Origin: a bacterium
GTDB lineage: Bacteria > Planctomycetota > Planctomycetia > Planctomycetales > Planctomycetaceae
NCBI GenBank assembly: GCA_016125225.1
Contig: WGME01000003.1
Location: 186,001 to 250,000, forward strand
DNA: 64,000 nucleotides
Direction of reading: 5' to 3'
Position 1 is the first letter of the stretch. Every line of letters starts with the position of its first letter. Below the pieces are notes generated by a model. It saw nothing but the letters and a program-made list of their open reading frames with translations, had not been told where the DNA came from and did not search any database. A program made the position numbers and the translations under genes. Shown here one piece after another: positions 20,620 to 28,932 of this stretch.

Positions 20620-20713
20620 GTTTCCCCGCTGACAGATGATTGAAGACAAATAGAACATCGACTCGGAATAGCCGCTCGAACCACAACTGGCCGCGGCCAG
20701 TGGAGCCGACCGC

Positions 20714-23700
20714 ATGAGAATCGACGCGATTGAAATTGAACGCTTCGGAGCCTGGCGGGGCTTTGCTCAAACGCTGCATCCCGAAGGACTCAGCGTCATC
20801 TATGGCCCGAATGAAGCGGGCAAAACCACGCTGCTGCGGTTCATTCGCGGGGTACTTTACGGTTTCCCATCGGGTGATGCCGGGCCGGGACGACGAACCC
20901 GCAATTCCGACCCGATGAGTGGTTCGCTGCGCGTCCGTCATCGTGACCAGAGCTATCATGTTCATCGGACTTCACGCGGTGACGATGCCGGCTTGGTCTC
21001 GATCAGCGGTCTCGATATCGGGGAGTCGCCGTACCGAGTGCTGGAAGGTGTGCTTTCGGGGACCGATGAAAAACTCTTTGAGTCGGTCTTCGCGGTGGGT
21101 CTGCCAGAACTGCAAGAGTTCGCCACGCTGACGGAAGACGAAGTCGCCCGGCATTTGTATGGCATGACCTTGGGGCCGCAGGGTCAACTCCTGATGGAAT
21201 TGCCCCGCAGGATTGAGCGCGAACTCGAACGGACCTGGCCGAAAGACGGGCATCGTGGGCTGGTGGGAGAGTTGCAGGAAAAGCAACGCGAATTCGGTCA
21301 GCAACTGCAGGGACTAAGGCCGCAACGCGAACGGTATCGTACCCTGGTGCGGCAGCGAAACGATCTCGATCGCCGCATCTCCGGGATCAAGCATCATGTT
21401 GTCGATCTGCAGCGGCAGTTGCGGGGGCATCAGTTCCTGGCGAAAGTGCATCCCGCCTGGACCCGGGTCCGCGACCTGCGACGAGAGTTGGCCGCGATCC
21501 CCGATCTGCGCAGTTTCCCAACCGATGGCCTTGGCCGTTTGGATCGATTGGAAGCCGACCGCGATGCGGCGATGCGAACCCGCGACGATCTGCATGGCGA
21601 ACTTCGCGAAATTCACAAGCAGCTTCAGGCGAACATCCAGGACGACAGCATCCGCCGATTTGCGGGGTCCATTCGCTCGCTGAGCGAGCAGCGGTCGCAA
21701 TGGGTGGAAGCCGAACAGCACATGCTGGAGTTGGAACGCAAGGCCGCCGAACATGATCGTGAGTTGCAGGCCGCGGTGACCAGAATCGGACCCAAATGGA
21801 CATTGTCGCGTCTGGAAGCGATGGTCGATACGCCGGAAGGGCATGGCCGCTTTGTGAATGCCGCCACGCAGTTCCAGCAGGTTCGCTGGCGGACGCAACG
21901 GCGACAGCGCAAGTACCGCAAGATCAGCAATCTCTGCCGTGATCGCGAACTCGCGTTGCGGACAGAACTGATGCACCTCGGTGTCGATGGCGATTCGCTG
22001 GAACAGCCGTTGAACATCGCCAAGCAACGGCTGGCTCAACTGACCGAGTTAGGTCATCTCCAGTTGAAAGCCGGGGAACTGCGGCAGCGTGCCCAATCGA
22101 TCGATGAACAAATCGAGCGCATGCGGGAACGGCTCGGCTTGCCCGACTGGGTCTGGGTGATGCTGGCATTCTTCGTGCTCGCCGGCATTGGCTTGTTTGT
22201 CGCGGGGTTATCGGCCAGTGTTTCCACGGGCTGGCTGGTCGGTCTCATCTATATGGTCCTGGCTATCACTGCAGGGGGCACTACCTGGGCCTTGAAAGTG
22301 CAGTTCGAGCACGAAATGCAGGATCAAGTGGCGGGGTTGCGAGAGCAACGGAATCGCTACGACAGCCAGCGATATGATATCGAACGCCGTATCTTCGAAC
22401 TGATCGAAACTCATGGTCTGCGGGAAGTGCAACGGAATCCGCAAGCCCCTCTCGATGCCACGGATGGTAAGCTGATCTCGTTGGCTGCCGATCGTCTGGC
22501 TCAATTAGAACTGGCCCAGCGCGATCTGCAACGCATCCTCGACACTCGCAAAAAGCTGAGCATTGTCCGTGGCAACCTGCAGGGTTATCAACGGGAATTC
22601 GCGGCAGCCCGCAAGATGTGGTGCGATACCCTGAAGTCGCTGGGGTACGATGAAGTCGTCGATGTCCCCGTCGCCTTTGCTCAATGGCAGGCGGTGACAC
22701 AGGCCCGGGAAACACGGCGGCGCGGTGCCGATGCCCGCCGTGAACTCCGCGGACTGCGGGAAGACTGGGATCGATACTGCCAAAAGGTCTCCGATCTCGG
22801 TCAGCGCATGCGGTTGGGGAATCTTGATTATTCCAAACCATTCGCCGTCCTGGAGCGTTGGGAAGGCGAGTTGCGGGCCTGGATTCACAGTCGGCAGGAA
22901 TACCGCCGTTTGTTGAAGGAACGCAAAGCCCGCCGGGTGGAAGTCGAAGATTTCCAGAAGCGGGTTGATCAGTTGCAGCAGCAGGTTGCCGCGTTACTCC
23001 AGCAAGCCAACGCTACCGATCGGGCCGATCTCGAACGCAAACTGCAACTGTTTCAACGCCGGCAACAAGTGGTGCAATTGCTGGAACAGGGACAGCGCGA
23101 TCTGGAATCGATCGCCAAGTCAGAACCGGAACTCGCCATCGTCGATGAGGATCTGTCCCGGTTCCACGAAGAAAGCAACTCAGAAGCGATCCGCCGTATC
23201 AGCCGCGATTCCGCCGGCGCTGAACATCAACTGGAAGAACTGTTCGAAGAACTGGGGACCGTGAAACAAGAAGTGAAGGCCCTGACCACCGACCGCCAGG
23301 CCAGTCGCGTGCGCTTCGAGGCCCAGCAGACTCAGGAACGCTGGCACGATGCCTGGGAAGATTGGTACGCCACCGCGGTCTCGGCGGAAACGCTGGATAC
23401 CGTGTGTGCGGTCTTTGAACAGGCCCATCAACCGGAAATGCTCGCCGCTGCCATTCCTTTCCTCGAAAGCCTGACGTTGGGCAAGTACCACAGGTTGTGG
23501 ACCCAACTCGGTCGCCGGCAACTCTTCGTCGATGAAGAAAACGGCACGCCCCGCTCGGCACATCAGCTCTCCGGTGGAACTCGCGAACAACTCTTTCTGG
23601 CGATTCGGCTCGCCATGGTCAAAGCCTTCGCGCGGCAAGGCGTGGAACTGCCGATGGTGCTCGATGACGTGACCGTCAACTTCGATCAGGAGCGCTCAGA

Positions 23701-23875
23701 AGCGGCGGTGAAAACGCTGATGGACTTCGTGCAGGATGGTCAGCAGGTGCTGGTCTTCACCAGTCATCTGCACTTCGCACAGATGTTCCAGCAACATGGC
23801 GTAGAGCCCATCTGGCTACCCGCGCGGGAACGTGCCGAAAACCCTACGATGTGGGAAGAACGCCTGGCCGGATGA
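20714..23875 (+). CDS. YhaN/SbcC-like SMC ATPase with central membrane segments
   Basis: 1053 residues. Walker A (GPNEAGKTTLL, about residue 32) lies near the N-terminus. Long coiled coils follow (about 165-470 and 540-880), and the C-terminus carries the ABC signature LSGGTREQL and Walker B MVLDDVTVNFD. Two hydrophobic segments near residues 478-530 interrupt the coiled coil at the place where SbcC has its zinc hook and where YhaN proteins have membrane helices. It is expected to be an ATP-driven DNA- or chromosome-associated machine tethered to the membrane. The gene follows the degenerate YhaO-like gene by 94 bases, with TGGAG upstream of the ATG. A convergent operon begins 18 bases after its stop. 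Confidence 0.85.
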   Translation: MRIDAIEIERFGAWRGFAQTLHPEGLSVIYGPNEAGKTTLLRFIRGVLYGFPSGDAGPGRRTRNSDPMSGSLRVRHRDQSYHVHRTSRGDDAGLVSISGLDIGESPYRVLEGVLSGTDEKLFESVFAVGLPELQEFATLTEDEVARHLYGMTLGPQGQLLMELPRRIERELERTWPKDGHRGLVGELQEKQREFGQQLQGLRPQRERYRTLVRQRNDLDRRISGIKHHVVDLQRQLRGHQFLAKVHPAWTRVRDLRRELAAIPDLRSFPTDGLGRLDRLEADRDAAMRTRDDLHGELREIHKQLQANIQDDSIRRFAGSIRSLSEQRSQWVEAEQHMLELERKAAEHDRELQAAVTRIGPKWTLSRLEAMVDTPEGHGRFVNAATQFQQVRWRTQRRQRKYRKISNLCRDRELALRTELMHLGVDGDSLEQPLNIAKQRLAQLTELGHLQLKAGELRQRAQSIDEQIERMRERLGLPDWVWVMLAFFVLAGIGLFVAGLSASVSTGWLVGLIYMVLAITAGGTTWALKVQFEHEMQDQVAGLREQRNRYDSQRYDIERRIFELIETHGLREVQRNPQAPLDATDGKLISLAADRLAQLELAQRDLQRILDTRKKLSIVRGNLQGYQREFAAARKMWCDTLKSLGYDEVVDVPVAFAQWQAVTQARETRRRGADARRELRGLREDWDRYCQKVSDLGQRMRLGNLDYSKPFAVLERWEGELRAWIHSRQEYRRLLKERKARRVEVEDFQKRVDQLQQQVAALLQQANATDRADLERKLQLFQRRQQVVQLLEQGQRDLESIAKSEPELAIVDEDLSRFHEESNSEAIRRISRDSAGAEHQLEELFEELGTVKQEVKALTTDRQASRVRFEAQQTQERWHDAWEDWYATAVSAETLDTVCAVFEQAHQPEMLAAAIPFLESLTLGKYHRLWTQLGRRQLFVDEENGTPRSAHQLSGGTREQLFLAIRLAMVKAFARQGVELPMVLDDVTVNFDQERSEAAVKTLMDFVQDGQQVLVFTSHLHFAQMFQQHGVEPIWLPARERAENPTMWEERLAG

Positions 23876-23893
23876 TGCCCGGTTGAGAGACCG

Positions 23894-24352
23894 TTATTCG
23901 ACCATCTCGGGGCTGGTATAGATAGCCGCATCACTGATGCCGGCGTTCTGCAGGGCTTCTGTCAGTTGCAGGACGGTGGTGGTGCGTGCCGACCCTGCAC
24001 GATAAATCGCCACGCGAATGCCTTCGTCATTGCCCGTGGTCTCCGCGATCATCGACAGCAAAGCGGGCAGATCGATCGGCGATTCTTCCCCATTGAGCCG
24101 GACAAAATAGGTACGGTCGCGGACGACGACCTGAATGGTCTCTATGCTCTCGATTCCGCTGGCTTCCGTGCTGAGACCCAGGTCGGGACCGGGTTGAGTT
24201 TCCACCGAAGTCTGGACGCCGGTCACACCCGACTGACCGATGCCGATGCCATCTCCCGTTCCTATCCCCTGAAAGAGATCACCCAGCCAGACACCGGCCG
24301 CAATGCCGAGGACCAGAGCGCCACCAATGATGTATCGCATTCGAGAAGCCAT
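23894..24352 (-). CDS. Membrane-anchored small protein with ExbD-like periplasmic part
   Basis: 152 residues. One N-terminal membrane helix (about 7-27) is followed by a Gly/Thr-rich linker and a C-terminal domain (about 65-152). The strand-helix pattern of that domain (IQVVVRDRTYFVRLNG, then RVAIYRAGSARTT and LTEALQNAGI) resembles the periplasmic part of ExbD/TolR. The membrane part lacks the TPLxD motif, so it is probably not the proton-carrying subunit. It is the last gene of a three-gene minus-strand operon with the ExbD-like and ExbB-like genes, 36 bases after the former. Confidence 0.6.
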   Translation of the reverse strand: MASRMRYIIGGALVLGIAAGVWLGDLFQGIGTGDGIGIGQSGVTGVQTSVETQPGPDLGLSTEASGIESIETIQVVVRDRTYFVRLNGEESPIDLPALLSMIAETTGNDEGIRVAIYRAGSARTTTVLQLTEALQNAGISDAAIYTSPEMVE

Positions 24353-24388
24353 GCCAGCACTCGCTTTGGATGTAAGGATTTTGCAATG

Positions 24389-25165
24389 TCAGGGGGTTGC
24401 GGCGCGGAACCCTTGCACCGCGTATTCAATCCGCGATCGGCCACCCGCGTCCAGACGAATTCGTTCGACGGCAAGCGGCAAGGCATCCAAGGTTCCTTTC
24501 AGACGCTTGAACTGGGCATCTCCATAGGAAAAGAGAATCAGCACCATGCCCTTGGATTCCGGCAGCGTCTTGTAGGCCTCGAACAAGCGAGTCGCAATGT
24601 CTTCCGGTGTTTCACCACGGAGTTCAAAGCGTTTGTCGCCGACCACGAGTTGCAATGCGCCATTGTCCGACAGATAGAGTTCCCACAGATCGATACGTTT
24701 CCGCATTTCGCCGAAAGTCAGCAAATGCTCTATCACGCGTTCCGGAGAATTCCCCGACAGGCTCTGCAGGCGATTCTTCAGTTGGGTGACATCGTTGGCT
24801 GATGGGCCGGGACCGGCTGATAATCGTTGCTGCAATAATTGATCGAGTTGTGTTTGTGGGATGCGAAAGATCTCGCCGACCAGTTCACCGACGAGGTCAC
24901 GCTGCACCCGGTAACGTTCGGCTTCCTGGCTGCGTGTCGCCGAGAGATCAACCTCGGCCTGTAGTTCCTGCATGCGCTCTCGCAGGTTGATAATCTGAGC
25001 AAGGGCCTGATCGAGTTGGGCGGAGAGCAGATCACGGGTGGTTGACAAGGCCAGCGTTTCTTTGCGCGTCGTCGTCTCGACATCGAGATATTGCGCGAAG
25101 ATCACGATCAGCAGCAGATCGAGCAGCGGCGTCAATTGAAACGTGAGGCGGCGGGCGGGGATCAT
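24389..25165 (-). CDS. ExbD/TolR-like protein with coiled-coil stalk
   Basis: 258 residues. The N-terminal membrane helix contains LTPLLDLLLIVIF, where Asp16 sits at the position of the proton-carrying Asp of ExbD, TolR and MotB. A predicted coiled coil (about 45-85) and a Gln-rich helical part separate it from a C-terminal domain (about 165-255) with an ExbD-like strand-helix pattern. Normal ExbD/TolR is about 140 residues, so the stalk is an unusual addition. Its ATG overlaps the stop of the ExbB-like gene (ATGA at 25162-25165), indicating translational coupling. Confidence 0.72.
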   Translation of the reverse strand: MIPARRLTFQLTPLLDLLLIVIFAQYLDVETTTRKETLALSTTRDLLSAQLDQALAQIINLRERMQELQAEVDLSATRSQEAERYRVQRDLVGELVGEIFRIPQTQLDQLLQQRLSAGPGPSANDVTQLKNRLQSLSGNSPERVIEHLLTFGEMRKRIDLWELYLSDNGALQLVVGDKRFELRGETPEDIATRLFEAYKTLPESKGMVLILFSYGDAQFKRLKGTLDALPLAVERIRLDAGGRSRIEYAVQGFRAATP

Positions 25166-25827
25166 GCGCTGGGCTCCCCGGTCGACCTCAGCGACAATTC
25201 CCGTTTCGCACGGATAACGGTATCGCGTACCTGCACGCGACTCTCGCTCAACCGGCGGAACCCAGGTTCGACGAGACTATTAACGAACATCAGCCACATG
25301 GCAGCGATCAAGCCGGCAAAGGTCGACCAGATGGCATCGCCGAAGTATCGCACAATGGTTTGGACGGTATTGCCTTCATCGACCGCCGTCACCTGTAATG
25401 CCGCGCCAATCGCCAGAATGGTGCCGAGCACTCCGGCGAGGGGATAGGCTTCGATCATGGTCCGGCAGACGTTGTAACAGGTGTCGAACGATTGCGACTG
25501 CAGGTACCGGCGTTCTTCATCCAGAATCGTCATGCGCTGATGGAGTGCCTGTCGATCGGACTGCCGACGGGGATCGTCCAGCACCTCTTTCACATCGGCC
25601 AGGAAGGCATCGAGTTGATCAGATAACTGAGTGCCCCGGGCGAACAGGCTGCGATGCTTGAGGTCGCGGGTGAAGCTGTCGAAGTCGTGGGCCAGCCTTC
25701 GGAGATCACGCCGTGCCCAGGCCCAAAGCCAGAGAAAGGCGAGAAAGTGGACCAGTCCCACGCCGGCAATGACCGGAGTCGTCCATTGAGAAACTTGGGC
25801 GAGTAAGTCGCGGGGCCAGGGGGGCAT
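25162..25827 (-). CDS. MotA/TolQ/ExbB-family proton channel subunit
   Basis: 221 residues from the ATG at 25827; an in-frame TTG lies 12 bases upstream. Three hydrophobic segments are visible: about 16-37, then AYPLAGVLGTILAIGAAL (about 125-145), then WSTFAGLIAAMWLMFVNSL (about 165-185). The LGTILAIGAAL and FAGLIAA patterns are typical of MotA/TolQ/ExbB channel helices. A charged cytoplasmic loop lies between helices 1 and 2. With the ExbD-like protein it should form a proton-driven complex that pulls on a periplasmic or outer-membrane partner. No TonB, TolA or TonB-dependent receptor is encoded nearby. Confidence 0.8.
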   Translation of the reverse strand: MPPWPRDLLAQVSQWTTPVIAGVGLVHFLAFLWLWAWARRDLRRLAHDFDSFTRDLKHRSLFARGTQLSDQLDAFLADVKEVLDDPRRQSDRQALHQRMTILDEERRYLQSQSFDTCYNVCRTMIEAYPLAGVLGTILAIGAALQVTAVDEGNTVQTIVRYFGDAIWSTFAGLIAAMWLMFVNSLVEPGFRRLSESRVQVRDTVIRAKRELSLRSTGEPSA

Positions 25828-26238
25828 GTTCGGTCTCAATGCTGCGAAATTTCAACTTGTTGCAAGTCTACCCCGAGTTCCGCCCTCATGAAACATCGGG
25901 GTGCTGATTCCGCCAAGGCCACCTCGATCTCTCTTATGCGTTCCACAATCCGCCCTCGACTTGAGTCCGATTTTCGCTGTTATCTGATTTTCAAAAAAAT
26001 ATCGACCTGCCGATTTGACTGCCACAAGTCATGACCTAGGTTTCGGGTGTCGAGGCAGAAGAGTGATTGGCGTGCCCGGCCTGTTGCCAAAACGCCACGT
26101 TCTGCCAGATAGCGTTCTCAGGGGTGATGAGGGACAGCGGCAGTCGCAATGTGCGGGTGCTGTACGAGTCTCTCAAGTGGTATATGCCATTCGTGGGTGC
26201 AAACGCGGGTGGCAGATCAGTGCAAAGAGGGGATTCCC
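25828..26238. other. Divergent intergenic region before the pilin gene
   Basis: About 410 bases between the start of the ExbB-like gene (minus) and the Flp pilin gene (plus), so it should hold promoters for both. An AT-rich patch lies at 25975-26010. No promoter elements can be named with confidence, and no gene with a ribosome-binding site is seen apart from the pilin itself. Confidence 0.4.
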
Positions 26239-26409
26239 ATGCAGTTCGTCAACAGCGTTAAGAAGTTTCTGGTTTCGGAAGATGGCCCGACCGCGGTCGA
26301 ATACGCCGTCATGTTGGCCCTGATCGTGATCGTGTGCTTGACCGCCATCGGCACCATCGGCACGAACGCCAACGCCAAGTTCAACGAAGCCGCTACTGCC
26401 CTCCAGTAA
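26239..26409 (+). CDS. flp: Flp/Fap-type pilin
   Basis: 56-residue prepilin, the usual size. The prepilin-peptidase site is visible as EDG followed by PTAVEYAVM: cleavage after Gly leaves the conserved Glu at position 5 of the mature protein, followed by a hydrophobic helix (LALIVIVCLTAIG) and a short polar tail. It is the main subunit of Tad pili used for surface attachment. AGAGGGG lies seven bases before the ATG, which supports this start over a longer frame. A strong hairpin lies just downstream, and the prepilin peptidase and other tad genes follow. Confidence 0.93.
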   Translation: MQFVNSVKKFLVSEDGPTAVEYAVMLALIVIVCLTAIGTIGTNANAKFNEAATALQ

Positions 26410-26444
26410 TCACTGGTGGACGTGGTCGCAGACCGTTACGCGGC

Positions 26445-26475
26445 AGCCGTCCGATCGGTGTTCGATCGGACGGCT
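26445..26475 (+). terminator. Strong hairpin after the pilin gene
   Basis: AGCCGTCCGATCG (26445-26457) and CGATCGGACGGCT (26463-26475) form a perfect 13-base-pair stem with a five-base loop, 35 bases after the pilin stop. There is no long T-run, so it may act as a partial terminator or as an mRNA-stabilising structure that keeps pilin mRNA above that of the assembly genes. Confidence 0.65.
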
Positions 26476-26520
26476 CGCTGTCTGTCTTGACGCCGCTTTC
26501 ATGTGGCAGGAAATCGCATC

Positions 26521-26628
26521 ATGTACCCATTTTGGGTCGAAGTTTCGTGGGAAGAATTGCTGCAGGTCGCGATGTTCGGCATCACGGCTGTCGCCTGCCT
26601 TGTGCAGACTCTGCTCTTTTCCCGGTGA
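26521..26628 (+). CDS. Possible 35-residue membrane peptide
   Basis: Short frame from ATG to TGA encoding a peptide that begins MYPFWVEVSWEEL and continues into a hydrophobic segment (about residues 15-32) ending LLFSR. The sequence AGGAAATCGC before the ATG offers a plausible ribosome-binding site. It sits between the pilin hairpin and the prepilin peptidase gene, where a small accessory pseudopilin or membrane peptide would fit, but it has no prepilin cleavage motif. The rest of 26629-26829 shows no supported gene. Confidence 0.4.
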   Translation: MYPFWVEVSWEELLQVAMFGITAVACLVQTLLFSR

Positions 26629-26829
26629 ATTGGATTTGATGACGCACACGGGTTCATCGCCTGTTCGATGGCTGGCTGTCGATCACGCCATGAATCTTTG
26701 TGGTTCCGTACCTTGTGTCCGACGAGCGTCATGCCCGTGATGTCTGTCGGCTGTTGTGTCACTGATCGCCAGAGTCCGAGACTCTAACCCGGCGATCCCC
26801 TCACTTTGATCACGAAAGGCCGATGTGCA

Positions 26830-27381
26830 ATGGACTGGCAGACCTTGTTAACCGAACACTGGCAGGTGAAACTCGTCAGTGCCTTGCTGATCTGGGCCGC
26901 CTGGATTGACGGCAAACAACTGCGAGTGCCCAATTGGCTGACCTACCCGATGGTCTTTTCCGGCCTGATCTACGGCGCCTATGCCGGGGGTTGGGACGGT
27001 TTGGGACACAGTGCCGTGGGCATGTGCGTGGGACTCGCCTGTCTGCTGCCGCTGTATGCCGTCGGCGGCATGGGGGCAGGTGATGTGAAATTGATGGCCG
27101 GCATGGGGGCCTGGGTTGGTTCCACAGTGACGTGGCATGCCTTCTGTGTCTCGGTTGTGGTGGGTGCGTTGATGGCTGTCTGCATGGCCGCCTATCGTGG
27201 CAAGCTCGGCCATCACTATCGCAATTTCTGGATGATCGCTTATGAGTGGCTGTCGGTGAAAGATCCCCGCAAGCTGGCGGCGATTGCTGCGGAGCGCAAA
27301 CCGACCATGCTGCTGCTGCCCTACGGAATTCCCATCTGCATCGGATCGATCGGCTACTTCCTGTATGCCGGTTTGATGTAG
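26830..27381 (+). CDS. cpaA: Prepilin peptidase of the Tad system (CpaA/TadV type)
   Basis: 183 residues of mostly membrane helices. The two catalytic Asp residues of type IV prepilin peptidases are visible: Asp27 in WIDGKQLRVPNW and Asp85 in GGMGAGDVKLMA. The N-methyltransferase domain of PilD is absent, as usual for CpaA/TadV. It should process the Flp pilin encoded just upstream at the inner membrane. The ATG at 26830 is chosen because AAAGG lies about ten bases upstream; an in-frame TTG at 26806 would lengthen it by eight residues. Confidence 0.9.
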   Translation: MDWQTLLTEHWQVKLVSALLIWAAWIDGKQLRVPNWLTYPMVFSGLIYGAYAGGWDGLGHSAVGMCVGLACLLPLYAVGGMGAGDVKLMAGMGAWVGSTVTWHAFCVSVVVGALMAVCMAAYRGKLGHHYRNFWMIAYEWLSVKDPRKLAAIAAERKPTMLLLPYGIPICIGSIGYFLYAGLM

Positions 27382-27798
27382 CACATCCGAGATCAAATTC
27401 CTGGTTGGATTGGCAGGTCGGGCCGCAAGGTTCCGACCTGCTGTTCTATCCGGCCCGGAAAAACTTCCGGAATGACGCACATTTTTGAGCTAGGTTTGAA
27501 TTGGTGACGACACCGCGGCAGCTAGCGGCAGAATCCGCCGACATCAGGCGAACCGCCGTGAAACCGAGGGAAATCACTCCGTGAAGACGAACCCGGTCCA
27601 GACAATCGGGCGGAGGCGTTGTAAGCGGAACAATAGGTAAGACCGTCATAAGCTGAAGAGTTTGACACCGGTCGGCCGATGATGATTCAGGCAGAGTGGG
27701 TTTCGACCTGCCCTCTGCGGAGATCGCCTCGACCGATCGCAAGGGAGTCAGCTCTTCCTTACGAAAAACGGACGAGACGTCCACGCGGAGAGCAGGCG
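27382..27798. other. Intergenic region inside the tad locus
   Basis: About 417 bases between the prepilin peptidase gene and cpaB. No supported gene and no strong terminator are seen. It probably contains the promoter for the cpaB-cpaC-cpaE group, but no element can be named. Confidence 0.35.
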
Positions 27799-28866
27799 AT
27801 GAAACCCAAATCAATGCTGTTGTTTGCTGTAGCAGCCGGTTGTGGATTGGTGGCCATGGTTGGAGCCCAGCAGTTGCTGGCCCAGCGTGGTCAAGGCGTG
27901 CCTAAGGTGCGAGTGCTGGTAGCCCGGGCGGAAATCGATCCGGGACTGAAACTCACACCCGATCTGGTGGGCTTCCGAGACATGGCCAAAGATTCGGTCC
28001 CAGAGGGGGCCATTTTCAAAGAGGAACAATATCAGGAGCGGGCCTTGCGTGTGCGGGCCTTTCCTGGGCAGGTGATTCAGGCAGCTCAATTGGGTGAGCG
28101 CGGTCAATTCGGGACATCACTCGATATTCCCGAAGGGATGCGGATTGCCCCGTTGTCGGCCAGTGCCAATATGTTGCCCAGCGCAATTATGAAGCCGGGT
28201 GACCGGGTCGATGTCGTGTTGACCTACAAGATGACCAAGAAGGGTTCACAACCGCAAACGTTGTCCAAGACCATTCTGGAATACATCCAGGTCTACGCGA
28301 TGGGGGATCAACGGATCGGTAGTGAAGAAGTCGAAGCCGGGAAAACAAAAAAGGATGTGAAGAGTATTAGCCTGCTGGTTTCCCCCTTGCAGGCTGAGAT
28401 TCTGAAGTTGGCGGAAGAGAAGGGCAAAGTGCATCTCACGTTACGCGGCGTGCTGGACAAGCAGGCGGTGTCATCGCGCGGCTTGGATGAAACGCAACTG
28501 GCGTCGTTGCGAGCCGAACTGTCTGAGTTGGGTGTCGAACCGCCCGTGATAGAGAATCGTGAAGAGGAAAAGCCCACCGAAGCCGCCGAACCCACATTTG
28601 CAGAGTTTGTGCAAGCGGAACCAGTCGAACAACCGGAGCCACCAAAAGAGACGCCCAAATGGAAGATCGAAATTTTCCAAGGTGATGAACGTAAGATCTT
28701 CGAAGTGGATCTGCCGGAAACGAGCATTGATACGACGACGACGGAGCCTGTTGGTAAGCATAGTGGAACGACAACAGCATCGAATGGGATTTGGAATTCG
28801 CCACTGGCTCGTTGGATGACTGGTCAATCCACAGCCAATAAGACTAATACGACAATGACGCCGTAA
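27799..28866 (+). CDS. cpaB: Flp pilus assembly protein CpaB
   Basis: 355 residues. An N-terminal signal anchor (SMLLFAVAAGCGLVAMVG) is followed by a SAF-like domain (VRVLVARAEIDPGLKLTPDL and the PGQVIQAAQL segment) and the CpaB/RcpC core (KPGDRVDVVLTYKM). The last 90 residues are acidic, Pro/Thr-rich and poorly conserved in look. CpaB is a periplasmic part of the Tad apparatus working with the CpaC secretin. The ATG at 27799 has GGAG eight bases upstream and starts the anchor directly. It is followed by cpaC after 66 bases. Confidence 0.9.
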   Translation: MKPKSMLLFAVAAGCGLVAMVGAQQLLAQRGQGVPKVRVLVARAEIDPGLKLTPDLVGFRDMAKDSVPEGAIFKEEQYQERALRVRAFPGQVIQAAQLGERGQFGTSLDIPEGMRIAPLSASANMLPSAIMKPGDRVDVVLTYKMTKKGSQPQTLSKTILEYIQVYAMGDQRIGSEEVEAGKTKKDVKSISLLVSPLQAEILKLAEEKGKVHLTLRGVLDKQAVSSRGLDETQLASLRAELSELGVEPPVIENREEEKPTEAAEPTFAEFVQAEPVEQPEPPKETPKWKIEIFQGDERKIFEVDLPETSIDTTTTEPVGKHSGTTTASNGIWNSPLARWMTGQSTANKTNTTMTP

Positions 28867-28932
28867 TACGATGACCCAGGGGACGGGGGGCCGACCGGAA
28901 CCCAGGAAGAGTTTTCCAGTCGAGGTGCAGGG

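Noticed and set aside
23894-25827. Reading the ExbB/ExbD-like operon as a Zorya defence system
   Set aside because: The MotA-like protein lacks the long ZorA tail, the partner lacks a peptidoglycan-binding OmpA domain, and no ZorC/D/E helicase or nuclease gene is present.
26209-26225. Sigma-54-like -24/-12 site before the pilin gene (TGGCAG...TGC)
   Set aside because: The GG-to-GC spacing is one base short of the consensus, and transcription from it would begin at the start codon, leaving no ribosome-binding site.
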